DNA of 10,183 nt from contig CAMWPF010000031.1 in the NCBI GenBank assembly GCA_947176045.1, positions 1-10,183 of the forward strand, in the 5' to 3' direction. The stretch comes from an uncultured Treponema sp. Lineage in GTDB: Bacteria > Spirochaetota > Spirochaetia > Treponematales > Treponemataceae. The notes below the pieces were generated by a model. It was not told the origin of the DNA and ran no database searches. It worked only from the letters and a program-made list of their open reading frames with translations. Positions 1 through 7,447 of the stretch are shown here, piece after piece (the first letter of the stretch is position 1; each line of letters opens with the position of its first letter). The position numbers and the translations under genes were made by a program.

Positions 1-72
1 AAGCGACAGCCATGATTCAAAGAATTGCCAACATTTATTTCAGTTTTTCCTAAAGTTTCAGATCCGGCGCGC

Positions 73-82
73 GCAATCCTGC
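73..82. repeat. Isolated copy of the GCAATCCTGC repeat core
   Basis: The 10-mer GCAATCCTGC is also the core of the first two units of the 41-bp repeat near 7515-7564. Here it lies about 25 bp upstream of the -35 box of the first MATE gene. It keeps the GCA-ATCC-TGC half-site symmetry but not the outer TT/AA bases. A chance match of 10 bases in 10 kb is unlikely but possible. A shared regulator-binding site is an inference only. Confidence 0.3.
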
Positions 83-107
83 CCGCCCCGCAAAGAACAG
101 CATATTT

Positions 108-136
108 TTTACATGCATTTGAAAAAATGATATAAT
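108..136 (+). promoter_or_regulatory. sigma70-like promoter of MATE gene 1, leaderless
   Basis: TTTACA at 108-113, a 17-bp spacer, then a perfect TATAAT at 131-136. The -10 ends 8 nt before the ATG at 145, so transcription should begin at or within a few bases of the start codon. No Shine-Dalgarno sequence is seen. An upstream in-frame TTG at 136 would overlap the last base of the -10 and is therefore not the start. Confidence 0.8.
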
Positions 137-144
137 TGGCCGCT

Positions 145-1545
145 ATGGAAACAAGTGCTACCACTGCCGGAAGAAACGGACCGGCACAGAATCCGCTGGG
201 ATGGGAACGGATTCCGACGCTGCTGCGGCGCTTCGCAGTTCCAAGCATCATCGCAATGCTCGTCAGCTCGCTTTACAATGTCGTCGACCAAGTCTTCATC
301 GGGCAGGGCGTCGGATACCTTGGGAACGCCGCGACAAATGTAGCGTTTCCGCTATCCACAATCTGCCTTGCAATCGCGCTGCTTGTGGGCGTCGGCAGCG
401 CCTCCACATTCTCATTGGAACAAGGACGCGGCAACAAGCAGGAAGCGGCGGCCTGCGTAGGACTCGCCGTGGACATGAGCGCCATCTTCGGAATCCTGTA
501 CCTGATCCTGGTGCAGGCGCTCCTTGACCCGCTGCTTGCAGCGTTCGGTTCGACGCCGGCGGTGTTTCCGCTCGCAAAAAGCTATGTCCGCATCACGGCG
601 TTCGGAATGCCGCTGCTGATTTTCACGAATTCGTTCAGCGCGCTCATCCGCGCCGACGGAAGTCCGAACTACTCCATGGCGTGCATGGTGGCCGGCGCGG
701 TCCTCAATACAATCCTCGATCCGATCTTTATTTTCGCGCTGCATCTGGGAGTCGCCGGAGCCGCGCTGGCGACAGTCATTTCACAGGCAGTTTCATTCGC
801 CTTCGCGCTGCGATATATATGGCGTTTCAAGCAGGTGAAGTTGAATTCCGCCGCGTTCCGGCCGCACATCGCAAAGTCGGTCAAAATCCTGTCGCTGGGG
901 CTGAGCAACAGCCTGACGCAAGTCGCCGTCAGCCTCGTCCAGATTGTCATCAACAACCTGCTCGCGCGGTACGGCGCCCATACCATCTACGGTTCGGACA
1001 TTCCGCTTTCCGCATTCGGAATCGTCATGAAGGCAAACTCGCTATTTATCGCGGTGTTCGTCGGGCTTTCGCAAGGCTCGCAGCCCATCATCGGCTTCAA
1101 CTACGGCGCCGGAAGATGCAGCCGCGTCAAGCGCGTCTACAAGCTCGCCGTTTCATGCAGCATCGCAGTGGGCGTGATGGCGACATTCCTGTTCCAACTG
1201 TTCCCGGCGCATCTGGTCGCGCTGTTCGGCACTGGAAACGAACTGTACATGGAATTCGCCGTGAAATTCGTCCGCCGGTTCCTGTTCATGACCGTCATCA
1301 ACGGCGTCCAAATCATTTCCTCCAACTTCTTTGCCGCCATCGGAAAGCCGCTGAAAGGCGCGCTGCTCGCCCTGTCCCGGCAAAGCTTCTTCATCATTCC
1401 GCTCGCCGTCATCCTGCCGCTGTTCTGGGGGATCGACGGCATCATGTTCGCAGGCCCCATTTCCGACGCCGCGGCGTTCCTCATCGGCATCCTCATGGTG
1501 CGCGCGGAATTCCGCCGGCTGTCCGCGGCCGAGCAGGAAGGCTGA
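145..1545 (+). CDS. MATE family multidrug/toxin efflux transporter (paralogue 1)
   Basis: A 466-residue inner-membrane cation-coupled exporter of the MATE superfamily (NorM/MepA/DinF type). It has a short hydrophilic N-terminus of about 25 residues followed by about twelve hydrophobic segments, the usual length and layout. Family marks include YNVVDQVFIGQGVG near residues 43-56 at the end of the first helix, a conserved GNAATNVAFPL stretch, and LHLGVAGAALATVISQ at residues 199-214, repeated exactly in the second MATE protein. The N-terminal motifs resemble the MepA-like branch. Start chosen at ATG 145 because the -10 box occupies 131-136; an in-frame TTG at 136 would give three extra residues. 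It is a single-gene unit convergent with radC. Substrate cannot be read from sequence; in this family it is usually cationic drugs, dyes or toxic metabolites. The family call is firm. Confidence 0.93.
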   Translation: METSATTAGRNGPAQNPLGWERIPTLLRRFAVPSIIAMLVSSLYNVVDQVFIGQGVGYLGNAATNVAFPLSTICLAIALLVGVGSASTFSLEQGRGNKQEAAACVGLAVDMSAIFGILYLILVQALLDPLLAAFGSTPAVFPLAKSYVRITAFGMPLLIFTNSFSALIRADGSPNYSMACMVAGAVLNTILDPIFIFALHLGVAGAALATVISQAVSFAFALRYIWRFKQVKLNSAAFRPHIAKSVKILSLGLSNSLTQVAVSLVQIVINNLLARYGAHTIYGSDIPLSAFGIVMKANSLFIAVFVGLSQGSQPIIGFNYGAGRCSRVKRVYKLAVSCSIAVGVMATFLFQLFPAHLVALFGTGNELYMEFAVKFVRRFLFMTVINGVQIISSNFFAAIGKPLKGALLALSRQSFFIIPLAVILPLFWGIDGIMFAGPISDAAAFLIGILMVRAEFRRLSAAEQEG

Positions 1546-1552
1546 ATCCTCC

Positions 1553-1585
1553 GCACGGACGCAGGATCCAGCCCGGCGTCCGTGC
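1553..1585. terminator. Inverted repeat between convergent MATE and radC genes
   Basis: GCACGGACGC (1553-1562) pairs perfectly with GCGTCCGTGC (1576-1585) across a 13-nt loop. It fills nearly the whole 42-bp gap: it starts 7 nt after the MATE stop and lies 2 nt beyond the radC stop. Position suggests a shared, two-way transcription stop. Neither side has a T-tract, so it is not a textbook intrinsic terminator; it may only slow polymerase or block 3'-end decay. Confidence 0.55.
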
Positions 1586-1587
1586 AA

Positions 1588-2265
1588 TCATTCATCATAT
1601 TCAACAGAAAACAGCAGATTGTGTTCAAGAAAGCTGAAATAGGAATTGCAGTCGATGATGATGTGATCGAGCAGGGAAATTCCGAGAATGTCGGCGGCGC
1701 GGATCAGCAGCTCGGTGGTTTCAATGTCTTCTTCGGAAGGCTCGCAGTTTCCAGAAGGATGATTGTGGCAGACAATGATTGCCGCCGCATGCTCCATGAG
1801 CGCTTCGGAGAAAATTTCACGCGGATGCACAATCGTCTGGTTCACCGTTCCGACGGACGCCACGCGGATTTGGAGGATTTCATGACCGCCGTTCAGCGTA
1901 ACGCACAGGAAATGCTCCCGCGGCTGCATTGAATAGTTGCGGACGAACGGCACGACGTCCTTCGGAGACCTGACCACGGCATTCTTATAGCTGTTCCGGC
2001 GCCGTCCGAATTCCAGAGAGGCTGCGACTGCGAGCGCCTTCCCCGCACCCATTCCCTTGATCCGGAGCAGATTTTTCACAACATCCTCGCTGTTCGTTCC
2101 GTTGAGCGTCCGGACAATGCTCCGCGCAAGATTCCGGACGGACACGTCCTTCGTCCCGCTGCCAAGAATCAGCATCAAAAGCTCCTCGTCAGTCGGATAC
2201 GTAATGCCGTGCCGCAGCGTCTGCTCGCGGACATCCGGCCGCACCTTTGCCTTTTCCAGTTCCAT
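1588..2265 (-). CDS. radC: RadC family JAB1/MPN-fold protein
   Basis: A 225-residue full-length RadC (UPF0758). The N-terminal part carries a helix-hairpin-helix (LRIKGMGAGKALAVAASLEFG, about residues 67-87). The C-terminal part is a JAB1/MPN metalloprotease-like domain with the complete JAMM set: E150 in HPREIF, H167 and H169 in HNHPSG, and D180 in PSEED. Metal-binding residues are intact. The family was named for a supposed role in DNA repair in E. coli that was later disputed; its biochemical job remains unsettled. Start chosen at ATG 2265 because a TATAAT lies 4 nt upstream of it. In-frame ATG 2283 and TTG 2292 would place this box inside the coding sequence, have no Shine-Dalgarno, and add residues (MYYIIC) not typical of the family. 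Divergent from the TrpR-like regulator. Confidence 0.93.
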   Translation of the reverse strand: MELEKAKVRPDVREQTLRHGITYPTDEELLMLILGSGTKDVSVRNLARSIVRTLNGTNSEDVVKNLLRIKGMGAGKALAVAASLEFGRRRNSYKNAVVRSPKDVVPFVRNYSMQPREHFLCVTLNGGHEILQIRVASVGTVNQTIVHPREIFSEALMEHAAAIIVCHNHPSGNCEPSEEDIETTELLIRAADILGISLLDHIIIDCNSYFSFLEHNLLFSVEYDE

Positions 2266-2277
2266 GCAAATTATATA
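2266..2277 (-). promoter_or_regulatory. Possible -10 region of radC
   Basis: On the minus strand TATAAT (2275 to 2270) ends 4 nt before the ATG at 2265; the overlapping TATATA (2277 to 2272) ends 6 nt before it. I find no good -35 at 16-18 bp. The closeness to the start codon matches the other leaderless genes here, but this is the weakest of the set. Confidence 0.45.
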
Positions 2278-2313
2278 GTACATAAACTGCAAAAACAGGA
2301 AGCATCCGGAAGA

Positions 2314-2335
2314 AAAAAGCGGAATTGCGCTTTTT
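2314..2335. promoter_or_regulatory. Candidate operator: perfect AAAAAGCG/CGCTTTTT dyad
   Basis: AAAAAGCG (2314-2321) and CGCTTTTT (2328-2335) form a perfect 8-bp inverted repeat around GAATTG. It looks like a two-way intrinsic terminator, but it sits between the starts of two divergent genes, where a terminator has nothing to stop. The right arm covers the -35 and the start of the spacer of the TrpR-like gene's promoter, which suits an operator, perhaps for self-repression by that protein. Confidence 0.5.
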
Positions 2336-2353
2336 GTTCTGATGATTTATAAT
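2325..2353 (+). promoter_or_regulatory. sigma70-like promoter of the TrpR-like gene
   Basis: TTGCGC (2325-2330), 17-bp spacer, perfect TATAAT (2348-2353). The -10 ends 9 nt before ATG 2363, so the 5' leader should be zero to about three bases. An alternative in-frame ATG at 2342 lies upstream of the -10 and would not be transcribed from this promoter. Confidence 0.7.
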
Positions 2354-2362
2354 CGGAACAAT

Positions 2363-2668
2363 ATGAAGGACAACGAAAAAGACGACGGCATTCTGGAAAC
2401 ATGCTACAGCGAGCTGCTCGAATTGATTGCCGGAACGACAGATGCGGACTTTCTGCGTGATTTTTTCGGCTGCCTCTTCACTGCCGCAGAACGAAAGGAT
2501 TTTTCGGAACGCTGGCTGCTGGTCAAAGAAATCAGCGCGGGAACGACGCAGCGGGAAATCGCCCGGAAATTCAACCTTTCGCTTTGCAAAATCACGCGCG
2601 GCTCAAGGGAGCTCAGGAAGGAGCATTCCGCGTTCCGCGCAATGCTCAAGAAATTAGAAGAACCATAA
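2363..2668 (+). CDS. TrpR-like DNA-binding repressor
   Basis: A 101-residue all-helical protein of the Trp repressor / YerC-like superfamily. The core LFTAAERKDFSERW (38-51) is followed by a helix-turn-helix: TTQREIARKFNLSLCKITRGS (61-81). Against E. coli TrpR as I recall it, three tryptophan-contacting residues align: T40 (T44), R50 (R54) and R79 (R84), with the ITRGS recognition helix kept. S88 is replaced by glutamate, and the turn before the helix-turn-helix is one residue shorter (GTTQ against GEMSQ). It may therefore bind tryptophan, an indole relative, or nothing. No trp biosynthesis genes lie in the window, so its target is unknown; the dyad over its own promoter is the obvious candidate. 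Start at ATG 2363 follows from the promoter position; ATG 2342 would add seven residues. Confidence 0.85.
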   Translation: MKDNEKDDGILETCYSELLELIAGTTDADFLRDFFGCLFTAAERKDFSERWLLVKEISAGTTQREIARKFNLSLCKITRGSRELRKEHSAFRAMLKKLEEP

Positions 2669-2708
2669 GCGGGGAGGCTGACGCGCCGCCGCCTGCCCAC
2701 CTCCCCGT
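2669..2708. terminator. GC-rich inverted repeat after the TrpR-like gene
   Basis: CGGGGAGG (2670-2677) pairs with CCTCCCCG (2700-2707), plus a G-T wobble at the base, around a 22-nt GC-rich loop that can fold internally (AGGC with GCCT). It lies between the convergent regulator and ankyrin genes and starts directly after the TAA. No T-tract follows on either strand, so a terminator role rests on position and stem strength. Confidence 0.45.
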
Positions 2709-2724
2709 GCAGGAAGCATCGGAA

Positions 2725-5508
2725 TCACCGCGCGTCCATCGCGCCCGGCGACAGCACGTTGGCGGCGTCGGTCCTGCCCCAACGGACGGCCGTCATGTAC
2801 GGAGTCTCGCCTGAAACATTCCTGACATCGGCGTTCAAGCCGTATGACAGCAGCTTCCTCACAACTTCCGCGTCCGACGTTTTGGCGGCATAATGCAGGA
2901 TTGTATTGCCATGCACATCAGACATCCTTCCCGCATATTTCACAATGCCTTCCAAGATCACGTCGTCATTCCTTTCCAACGCAATCGACACCGGATTCTT
3001 GCCCTTCTTGTCGATGAAGGTGAACGGATTCGCGCCGTTCGCCAGAAGCAGTTCCGCAACCGCGGCGGCGCCCCTTTCAACGGCGATGCCGAGCGGCGTA
3101 TATCCTTCCGCATTGCGGACGTCGATCGGATAGCCGTCGCCGATGAGCAGGGAAAGCAGCTTCACCGTGCCGCCATTTTTGACCGCCACATGGACAGGCG
3201 TATTGCCGTCGCTGTCGGAAATGCCTCTGTCCGTCCCCAAAACTGCGCGGATGACGGCGCTTCCCGAAGGTATGCTCAAGGAGAACGGCGTGGCTCCTTC
3301 CTTGTCCCGCGAAAGCGGATTGCCGCCGGCATTCAAAACCAGATCGATAATCGGAATGTCGCCGGACAGCGCGGCCTCATGGTAGGCGTTGCGCCCGTTC
3401 AATTCCTGCACCTGCGGATTGGCGCGGTACGACAGCAGCAGCTTTACAATCTCCCGGTTCTTTCCGCGCACAGCGTCCATAAGGATCGTCCTGCCGGCAA
3501 TATCCCGCGCGTCAGGATTGGCGCCCAAATCAAGCAGCAGCCGCGCCATGTCGTACTTTCCCGATGAGACGGCTTCGGCGAGCGGCGTCTTGCCGGCGAT
3601 GTTCACCGCGTCCACGTCAACGCCAAGCGCGACGAGGTTCCTCGCCGAGTTCGGATTCGCCCAGCGCACCGCAACATGGAGCGGAGTGCTTCCCAAATTG
3701 TCCCTGACATCGACGCGCGCGCCGTCCACCACCAATTGATCCACCACAGCCGCATTGTTCGTCCGCGCCGCGCTGAACAGCGGCGTCTCGCCGTTGGCGT
3801 TCCGGGCTTCAGCATCCGCGCCTTTTTGAATCAATGCGGAAACAGCCTCCTTCAGCTCCCATTCGGCGGCATAATGCAGCGCCGTATTGCCGCTTCCGTC
3901 CTTCGCCCGGATCGTCTTTGAAGTCATAAGCCAGTCCGCAACCGAGCCGCCGGTATGAAGGGCGACGCTCAGCGGCGAGCGGTTCCTGTTGTTCGTCGAA
4001 AAAATATCAGCGTCCTTCGCAAGCAGCAGCTCGCCGAGCCGCTGGCGGTTTTGAAGCACAGCATAATAGAGCGCCGCATTTCCGTCCGAATTCCGGGAAT
4101 TCACGTCGTCCGTAATGCTCAAGATGTACTGCATCTTCACCAGCGGCGCGTTGTTGAGGATCGCGACAACCAGCGGAGTGTTCCCCTTGGAATCCACCAG
4201 ATGGACATTGTCCTTGGTAAGCACCTGTTCAAGAATGCCTTCATCCGACCTGAGCGCCAGCATGAGCGGCGTCCTGTTCTTCTTGTCCTTTGAATGGATT
4301 TCCGCGCCGTTGCGCGCATAGAACGGAATGTGCGGACGGACATTGTTTTCGATGGCAAGCGCGAGCGGCGTCACGCCGTCCTTGTTGCGCTCATTGACAT
4401 CGGCTCCGGCCGACACGAGCAGCTGGAGGATTTCCTCAGGAACTGCCGTCATCGTCGCCATGTGCAGGACGGTGTCGCCGTACATATCCTTGGCGGAAAC
4501 GTCAGCCTGCTTTTCCAGAAGCAGCCCGTACAGCTCCTTCTGCTGCGCGTCAGGAACAGCGAGCAGGAGCGGAGTCTTTCCAATGTTGTCCTTCGCGTTG
4601 ACGTTCGCCCCCGCCTCCAGAAGCATGGCGGCAATGTCGCTGCGTCCGTAGCGCACCGCCTCATGCAGCGGCGTCGATCCCGCGCTGTCCTGCACGTTGG
4701 TCGCCGCCTCGTTCTGCAGCAGGTAGCTTTCGACGGCGGAATGACCGTTGATGGCGGCAATATGCAGCGGCGTCTGTCCGTCCGCAAACCGGCAGTCCAC
4801 GTTGCGCGACGCAACAGCCGTCACAAAATAATCGAACGGAGAAGCCGCCGCCTCAGCGCCGCCCATGACAAGCGCGGCCGCAATGCGGACGGTCGAATCG
4901 TCGCCCATATCCTCGAAGGCAATGTCCAGCGGCGTCCTGCCGTTGTTGTCCTGTACGGAAAGCGGAATTTCCTTCTTTATGCACGTCTCAACCGCCTGGA
5001 CGTCCTTCTTCTGCACAAAATAATGGACAATCGTCCTGCCGTCCTCGGCGTCGCGCAGCTCGCTCGTCTTTGTCGTGATGAAAATATCGTAGTACGCCGC
5101 GCTTTTCAAAAAGCCGACTTCAAGGGCGCTCAAATCCTCCGCATCCTTCGCAAAGACGTTCGCGCCGAACGAAACCAGCGCCTTCGCGGCCTCCCGCGCG
5201 TCATTCTGCACCGCGACATGGAGCGCCGTCTGCCCTTCCTTGTTCTTCAATTCAATGTCGGCCTTGTTGATGATGAGGAATGTGACCAAATCCGCGTCAT
5301 TCAGCGCCGCGGCGACATGGAGCGCCGTATTTCCGTCCTCATCAATTTCATTGATGTTGTACCGCGACGTAAAACGAGCCTTCGCCTCCTCCGTCCTGCC
5401 GTCCCTGATGAGTTCCTGAAGCGTCGGCTCAGCCACCGGCGCGGACGCACAGCCAGCCGCAAAAAGAAGAACGGCGGCGCATACAGCTGCAAAAATAATT
5501 TTTCTCAT
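2725..5508 (-). CDS. Ankyrin-repeat lipoprotein, about 26 repeats
   Basis: A 927-residue protein made almost wholly of ankyrin repeats. Residues 1-20 form a lipoprotein signal peptide: MRK, a hydrophobic stretch, and the lipobox AAGC with the lipidated cysteine at 20, so it should be anchored to a membrane outside the cytoplasm. A short linker leads into about 26 repeats from residue 59 to the C-terminus, marked by G-x-T-P-L-H-x-A (T at 61, 94, 159, 192, 246, 279, 312 and so on to 902). Spacing is mostly 33, with short units of 30-31 before T444, T542, T770 and T869 and a 54-residue interval before T246. No catalytic domain is visible, so the likely role is a protein-binding scaffold at the cell surface or in the periplasm. 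Large ankyrin proteins occur in treponemes; the partner is unknown. The start is supported by a Shine-Dalgarno sequence. Not obviously co-transcribed with pepF upstream, because a hairpin lies between them. Confidence 0.92.
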   Translation of the reverse strand: MRKIIFAAVCAAVLLFAAGCASAPVAEPTLQELIRDGRTEEAKARFTSRYNINEIDEDGNTALHVAAALNDADLVTFLIINKADIELKNKEGQTALHVAVQNDAREAAKALVSFGANVFAKDAEDLSALEVGFLKSAAYYDIFITTKTSELRDAEDGRTIVHYFVQKKDVQAVETCIKKEIPLSVQDNNGRTPLDIAFEDMGDDSTVRIAAALVMGGAEAAASPFDYFVTAVASRNVDCRFADGQTPLHIAAINGHSAVESYLLQNEAATNVQDSAGSTPLHEAVRYGRSDIAAMLLEAGANVNAKDNIGKTPLLLAVPDAQQKELYGLLLEKQADVSAKDMYGDTVLHMATMTAVPEEILQLLVSAGADVNERNKDGVTPLALAIENNVRPHIPFYARNGAEIHSKDKKNRTPLMLALRSDEGILEQVLTKDNVHLVDSKGNTPLVVAILNNAPLVKMQYILSITDDVNSRNSDGNAALYYAVLQNRQRLGELLLAKDADIFSTNNRNRSPLSVALHTGGSVADWLMTSKTIRAKDGSGNTALHYAAEWELKEAVSALIQKGADAEARNANGETPLFSAARTNNAAVVDQLVVDGARVDVRDNLGSTPLHVAVRWANPNSARNLVALGVDVDAVNIAGKTPLAEAVSSGKYDMARLLLDLGANPDARDIAGRTILMDAVRGKNREIVKLLLSYRANPQVQELNGRNAYHEAALSGDIPIIDLVLNAGGNPLSRDKEGATPFSLSIPSGSAVIRAVLGTDRGISDSDGNTPVHVAVKNGGTVKLLSLLIGDGYPIDVRNAEGYTPLGIAVERGAAAVAELLLANGANPFTFIDKKGKNPVSIALERNDDVILEGIVKYAGRMSDVHGNTILHYAAKTSDAEVVRKLLSYGLNADVRNVSGETPYMTAVRWGRTDAANVLSPGAMDAR

Positions 5509-5514
5509 CTCATT

Positions 5515-5520
5515 CCCCTC
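5515..5520 (-). promoter_or_regulatory. Shine-Dalgarno sequence of the ankyrin gene
   Basis: On the minus strand GAGGGG lies 6 nt before ATG 5508. It fixes the start of the lipoprotein and sets this gene apart from most neighbours, which lack such a site. I see no convincing -35/-10 pair in the 120 bp upstream; a GATACT at 5553-5548 lacks a partner. Confidence 0.75.
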
Positions 5521-5586
5521 ACACGAGCAAACAGATTCCTTACATTCAGTATCGGAAGATTGGAAAAATCATTTAGCGAATTTACC

Positions 5587-5606
5587 GGCGGCGCGGACGC
5601 GCCGCC
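5587..5606 (-). terminator. Strong GC hairpin downstream of pepF
   Basis: GGCGGCGC (5587-5594) and GCGCCGCC (5599-5606) form an 8-bp all-GC stem with a 4-nt loop, 26 nt past the pepF stop. On the minus strand it is followed by GGTAAATTCGC and then, about 17 nt on, a run of five T, so the T-tract is displaced. A pepF terminator is the likeliest role, separating it from the ankyrin gene. Confidence 0.5.
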
Positions 5607-5632
5607 AGAGTACGCCCGGAATGAAGCCTCCG

Positions 5633-7441
5633 CTACGGCCGCAGGAGCCGCTCCAGCTCGCCCACCATCGACGCGAATTCCGAAAGCGCCGCCCGCACCG
5701 GCTCGGTGCGCTCCATGTCGACGCCCGCGACGCGCAAAGACTCAATCGGATAGCGCGAGCCGCCCGAGCGCAGGAAGCGGAAGTAGTCCTCCCGCTCCGC
5801 CGCGCCGCCGCCCAGAACGCGCTTCGCCAGCGCGAGCGACGCCGCGATGCCGGTCGCATACTTGTAGACGTAGAACGCCGTGTAGAAGTGCGGAATGCGG
5901 AACGCCTCCAGCGAACTGACGTCGTCGAGGCGCATCTCCGGCCCGAAATACTGCTCCAGAAGTCCGCGGTACACGGAGCGGAGCAGCTCCGCCGTCAGCG
6001 GCGTCCCCTGCTCCACAAGCTCGTGCGCCTTCAGCTCGTACTCCGCGAACATCGTCTGCCGGTGCAGCGTCGCCAGGATGTCGTCGATGCGCAGCGCGAG
6101 CAGGTACGCCTTCATGCGGCCGTCCGCCGCGTTCCTGAACAAGTGCCGGAACACCAGCTCCTCGTTGAACGTCGAAGCGACTTCCGCCTCGAAAATCGTG
6201 TAGTTGTACTGCATGAACGGATTCGACTGCACCGAATACCACGTGTGCATGGAATGCCCGCCCTCGTGGGCGACCGTGTAGACGTCGCGCAGGATGTCCC
6301 GCTTGTAGTTGAGCAGGATGTACGGATCGCCAGTGTAGACGCCGCTTGAGAACGCGCCGCTCCGCTTCCCCTTGTTCTCGTAGCGGTCCGCCCAGCCGCC
6401 CAGAAGCCCGGCGCACAGCCGGTCCGTATAGTCCGTTCCAAGCGGCGAAAGCGCCTGCCGGCAGATTTCCACCGCCTCCTCGTAGGGAACGTCCGCCGCG
6501 ACGTCCTTGACCAGCGGCACATACACGTCGTAATGGCGCAGCTCGTCCACGCCGAGAACCTTCTTCCGGAGCGCATAATACGAATGGAGCGCCGGAAGGC
6601 CCTCATGGACGCAGGAAATCAGGTTGCGGTAGACGCTCTGCGGCACGGCGCTCCCGAACAGCGCCGCGTCCAGGCTGGAGCTGTAGCCGCGGGCGCGCGC
6701 CTCGAAGACGTCCTGCTGCACGGAGCCGGAATACAGCGACGCGATGGTGTTCTGGTAGCGTCCGATCTTCTCATAGTACTGGCGGTAGGCGCGGCGGCGG
6801 ACATCGCGGTCGCTGTGGTGCAGCAGCTGCACGAACGAGCTGGAGGAAAGCGGCACGGCGCCCTCAGGAGTCTCGACGCTGCCCAGCTCGCCGTTCATAT
6901 CGACATTTTCCAGCAGGCTGAACGTGCGGTACGCCGTCCGCGCGGACTCGCCTTGCAGCGAAAGGAGCCGCTCCTCCTTCTCGCCCAGAATGTACGGCTT
7001 GAGGCGGAGCAGCTTCTTCAGATAGACGCGGTAGTCCGCGAATTCCGGCAGCTCCAGCCACGCGGAAACGGCCTCCTCGGGAAGCGACTGGACTTCCGGG
7101 CCGAAGAAGCTCGTCCGCGCGCTGAAGTCCGTGTACGCCATTCCCGCCCTGCCCTCGCGCGCCGCCGCCGCGGCGTCGTCCTCATCGGCGCTGTGCTGGA
7201 GGCTCGCGTAATTGTACAGCCGCTCCAGCAGCCGCTCCGCCCGCTCCATCTGCCGCAGCGCGTCCAGCAGCGTTTCCGCCGACTCGCCGAGCCGCCCTTG
7301 AAACGCCGCAGCCGCACCGACCAGCGCGTCCAGCGCCGCCATATCATCCTCCCATTCCGCATCGGAATGGTACAGCGAAGAAAGATTCCACTTGTCGGAA
7401 TCAGGAACGTCCGCGCGTTCCGGAATGCTCATGTCTGCCAT
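5633..7441 (-). CDS. pepF: Oligoendopeptidase F (M3 zinc metallopeptidase)
   Basis: A 602-residue cytoplasmic zinc peptidase of family M3B, which cuts short peptides and so helps recycle peptides taken up or made by protein turnover. The length matches the family. The zinc motif is HEGGH at residues 392-396 (YTVAHEGGHSMHTWYS), with the third ligand in FEAEVAST about 28 residues later, probably E420. The N-terminal helical domain (PDSDKWNLSSLY, about 13-24) and the C-terminal YKYATGIAASLALA segment are also typical. No signal peptide. Start chosen at ATG 7441: a -35/-10 pair ends 6 nt before it and the family's N-terminal motif follows. The longer open frame to 7669 runs through the repeat array and into the next gene's start, so I reject it. 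Divergent from the HD-domain gene. Confidence 0.95.
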   Translation of the reverse strand: MADMSIPERADVPDSDKWNLSSLYHSDAEWEDDMAALDALVGAAAAFQGRLGESAETLLDALRQMERAERLLERLYNYASLQHSADEDDAAAAAREGRAGMAYTDFSARTSFFGPEVQSLPEEAVSAWLELPEFADYRVYLKKLLRLKPYILGEKEERLLSLQGESARTAYRTFSLLENVDMNGELGSVETPEGAVPLSSSSFVQLLHHSDRDVRRRAYRQYYEKIGRYQNTIASLYSGSVQQDVFEARARGYSSSLDAALFGSAVPQSVYRNLISCVHEGLPALHSYYALRKKVLGVDELRHYDVYVPLVKDVAADVPYEEAVEICRQALSPLGTDYTDRLCAGLLGGWADRYENKGKRSGAFSSGVYTGDPYILLNYKRDILRDVYTVAHEGGHSMHTWYSVQSNPFMQYNYTIFEAEVASTFNEELVFRHLFRNAADGRMKAYLLALRIDDILATLHRQTMFAEYELKAHELVEQGTPLTAELLRSVYRGLLEQYFGPEMRLDDVSSLEAFRIPHFYTAFYVYKYATGIAASLALAKRVLGGGAAEREDYFRFLRSGGSRYPIESLRVAGVDMERTEPVRAALSEFASMVGELERLLRP

Positions 7442-7447
7442 GCACCC

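Noticed and set aside
1..53. A possible end of an upstream gene (plus-strand frame open from base 3 to a TAA at 51-53), or the start of a minus-strand gene at ATG 13.
   Set aside because: Too short to judge: the plus frame reads ATAMIQRIANIYFSFS with no recognisable motif, and the minus frame gives only four codons before the window edge, with no good promoter or ribosome site.
681..1637. A 318-codon plus-strand frame overlapping MATE1 and the radC end.
   Set aside because: A frame-shifted shadow of MATE1, rich in R and H, crossing a convergent gene boundary and the inverted repeat.
2314..2335. The dyad as an intrinsic terminator.
   Set aside because: It lies between the 5' ends of two divergent genes and overlaps a promoter, so there is no transcript for it to end, unless antisense transcription exists.
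4294..5919. A 541-codon plus-strand open frame opposite the ankyrin gene, running past its start.
   Set aside because: The arginine-rich low-information product has no recognisable domain; the opposite strand encodes clear ankyrin repeats with a lipoprotein signal and ribosome site.
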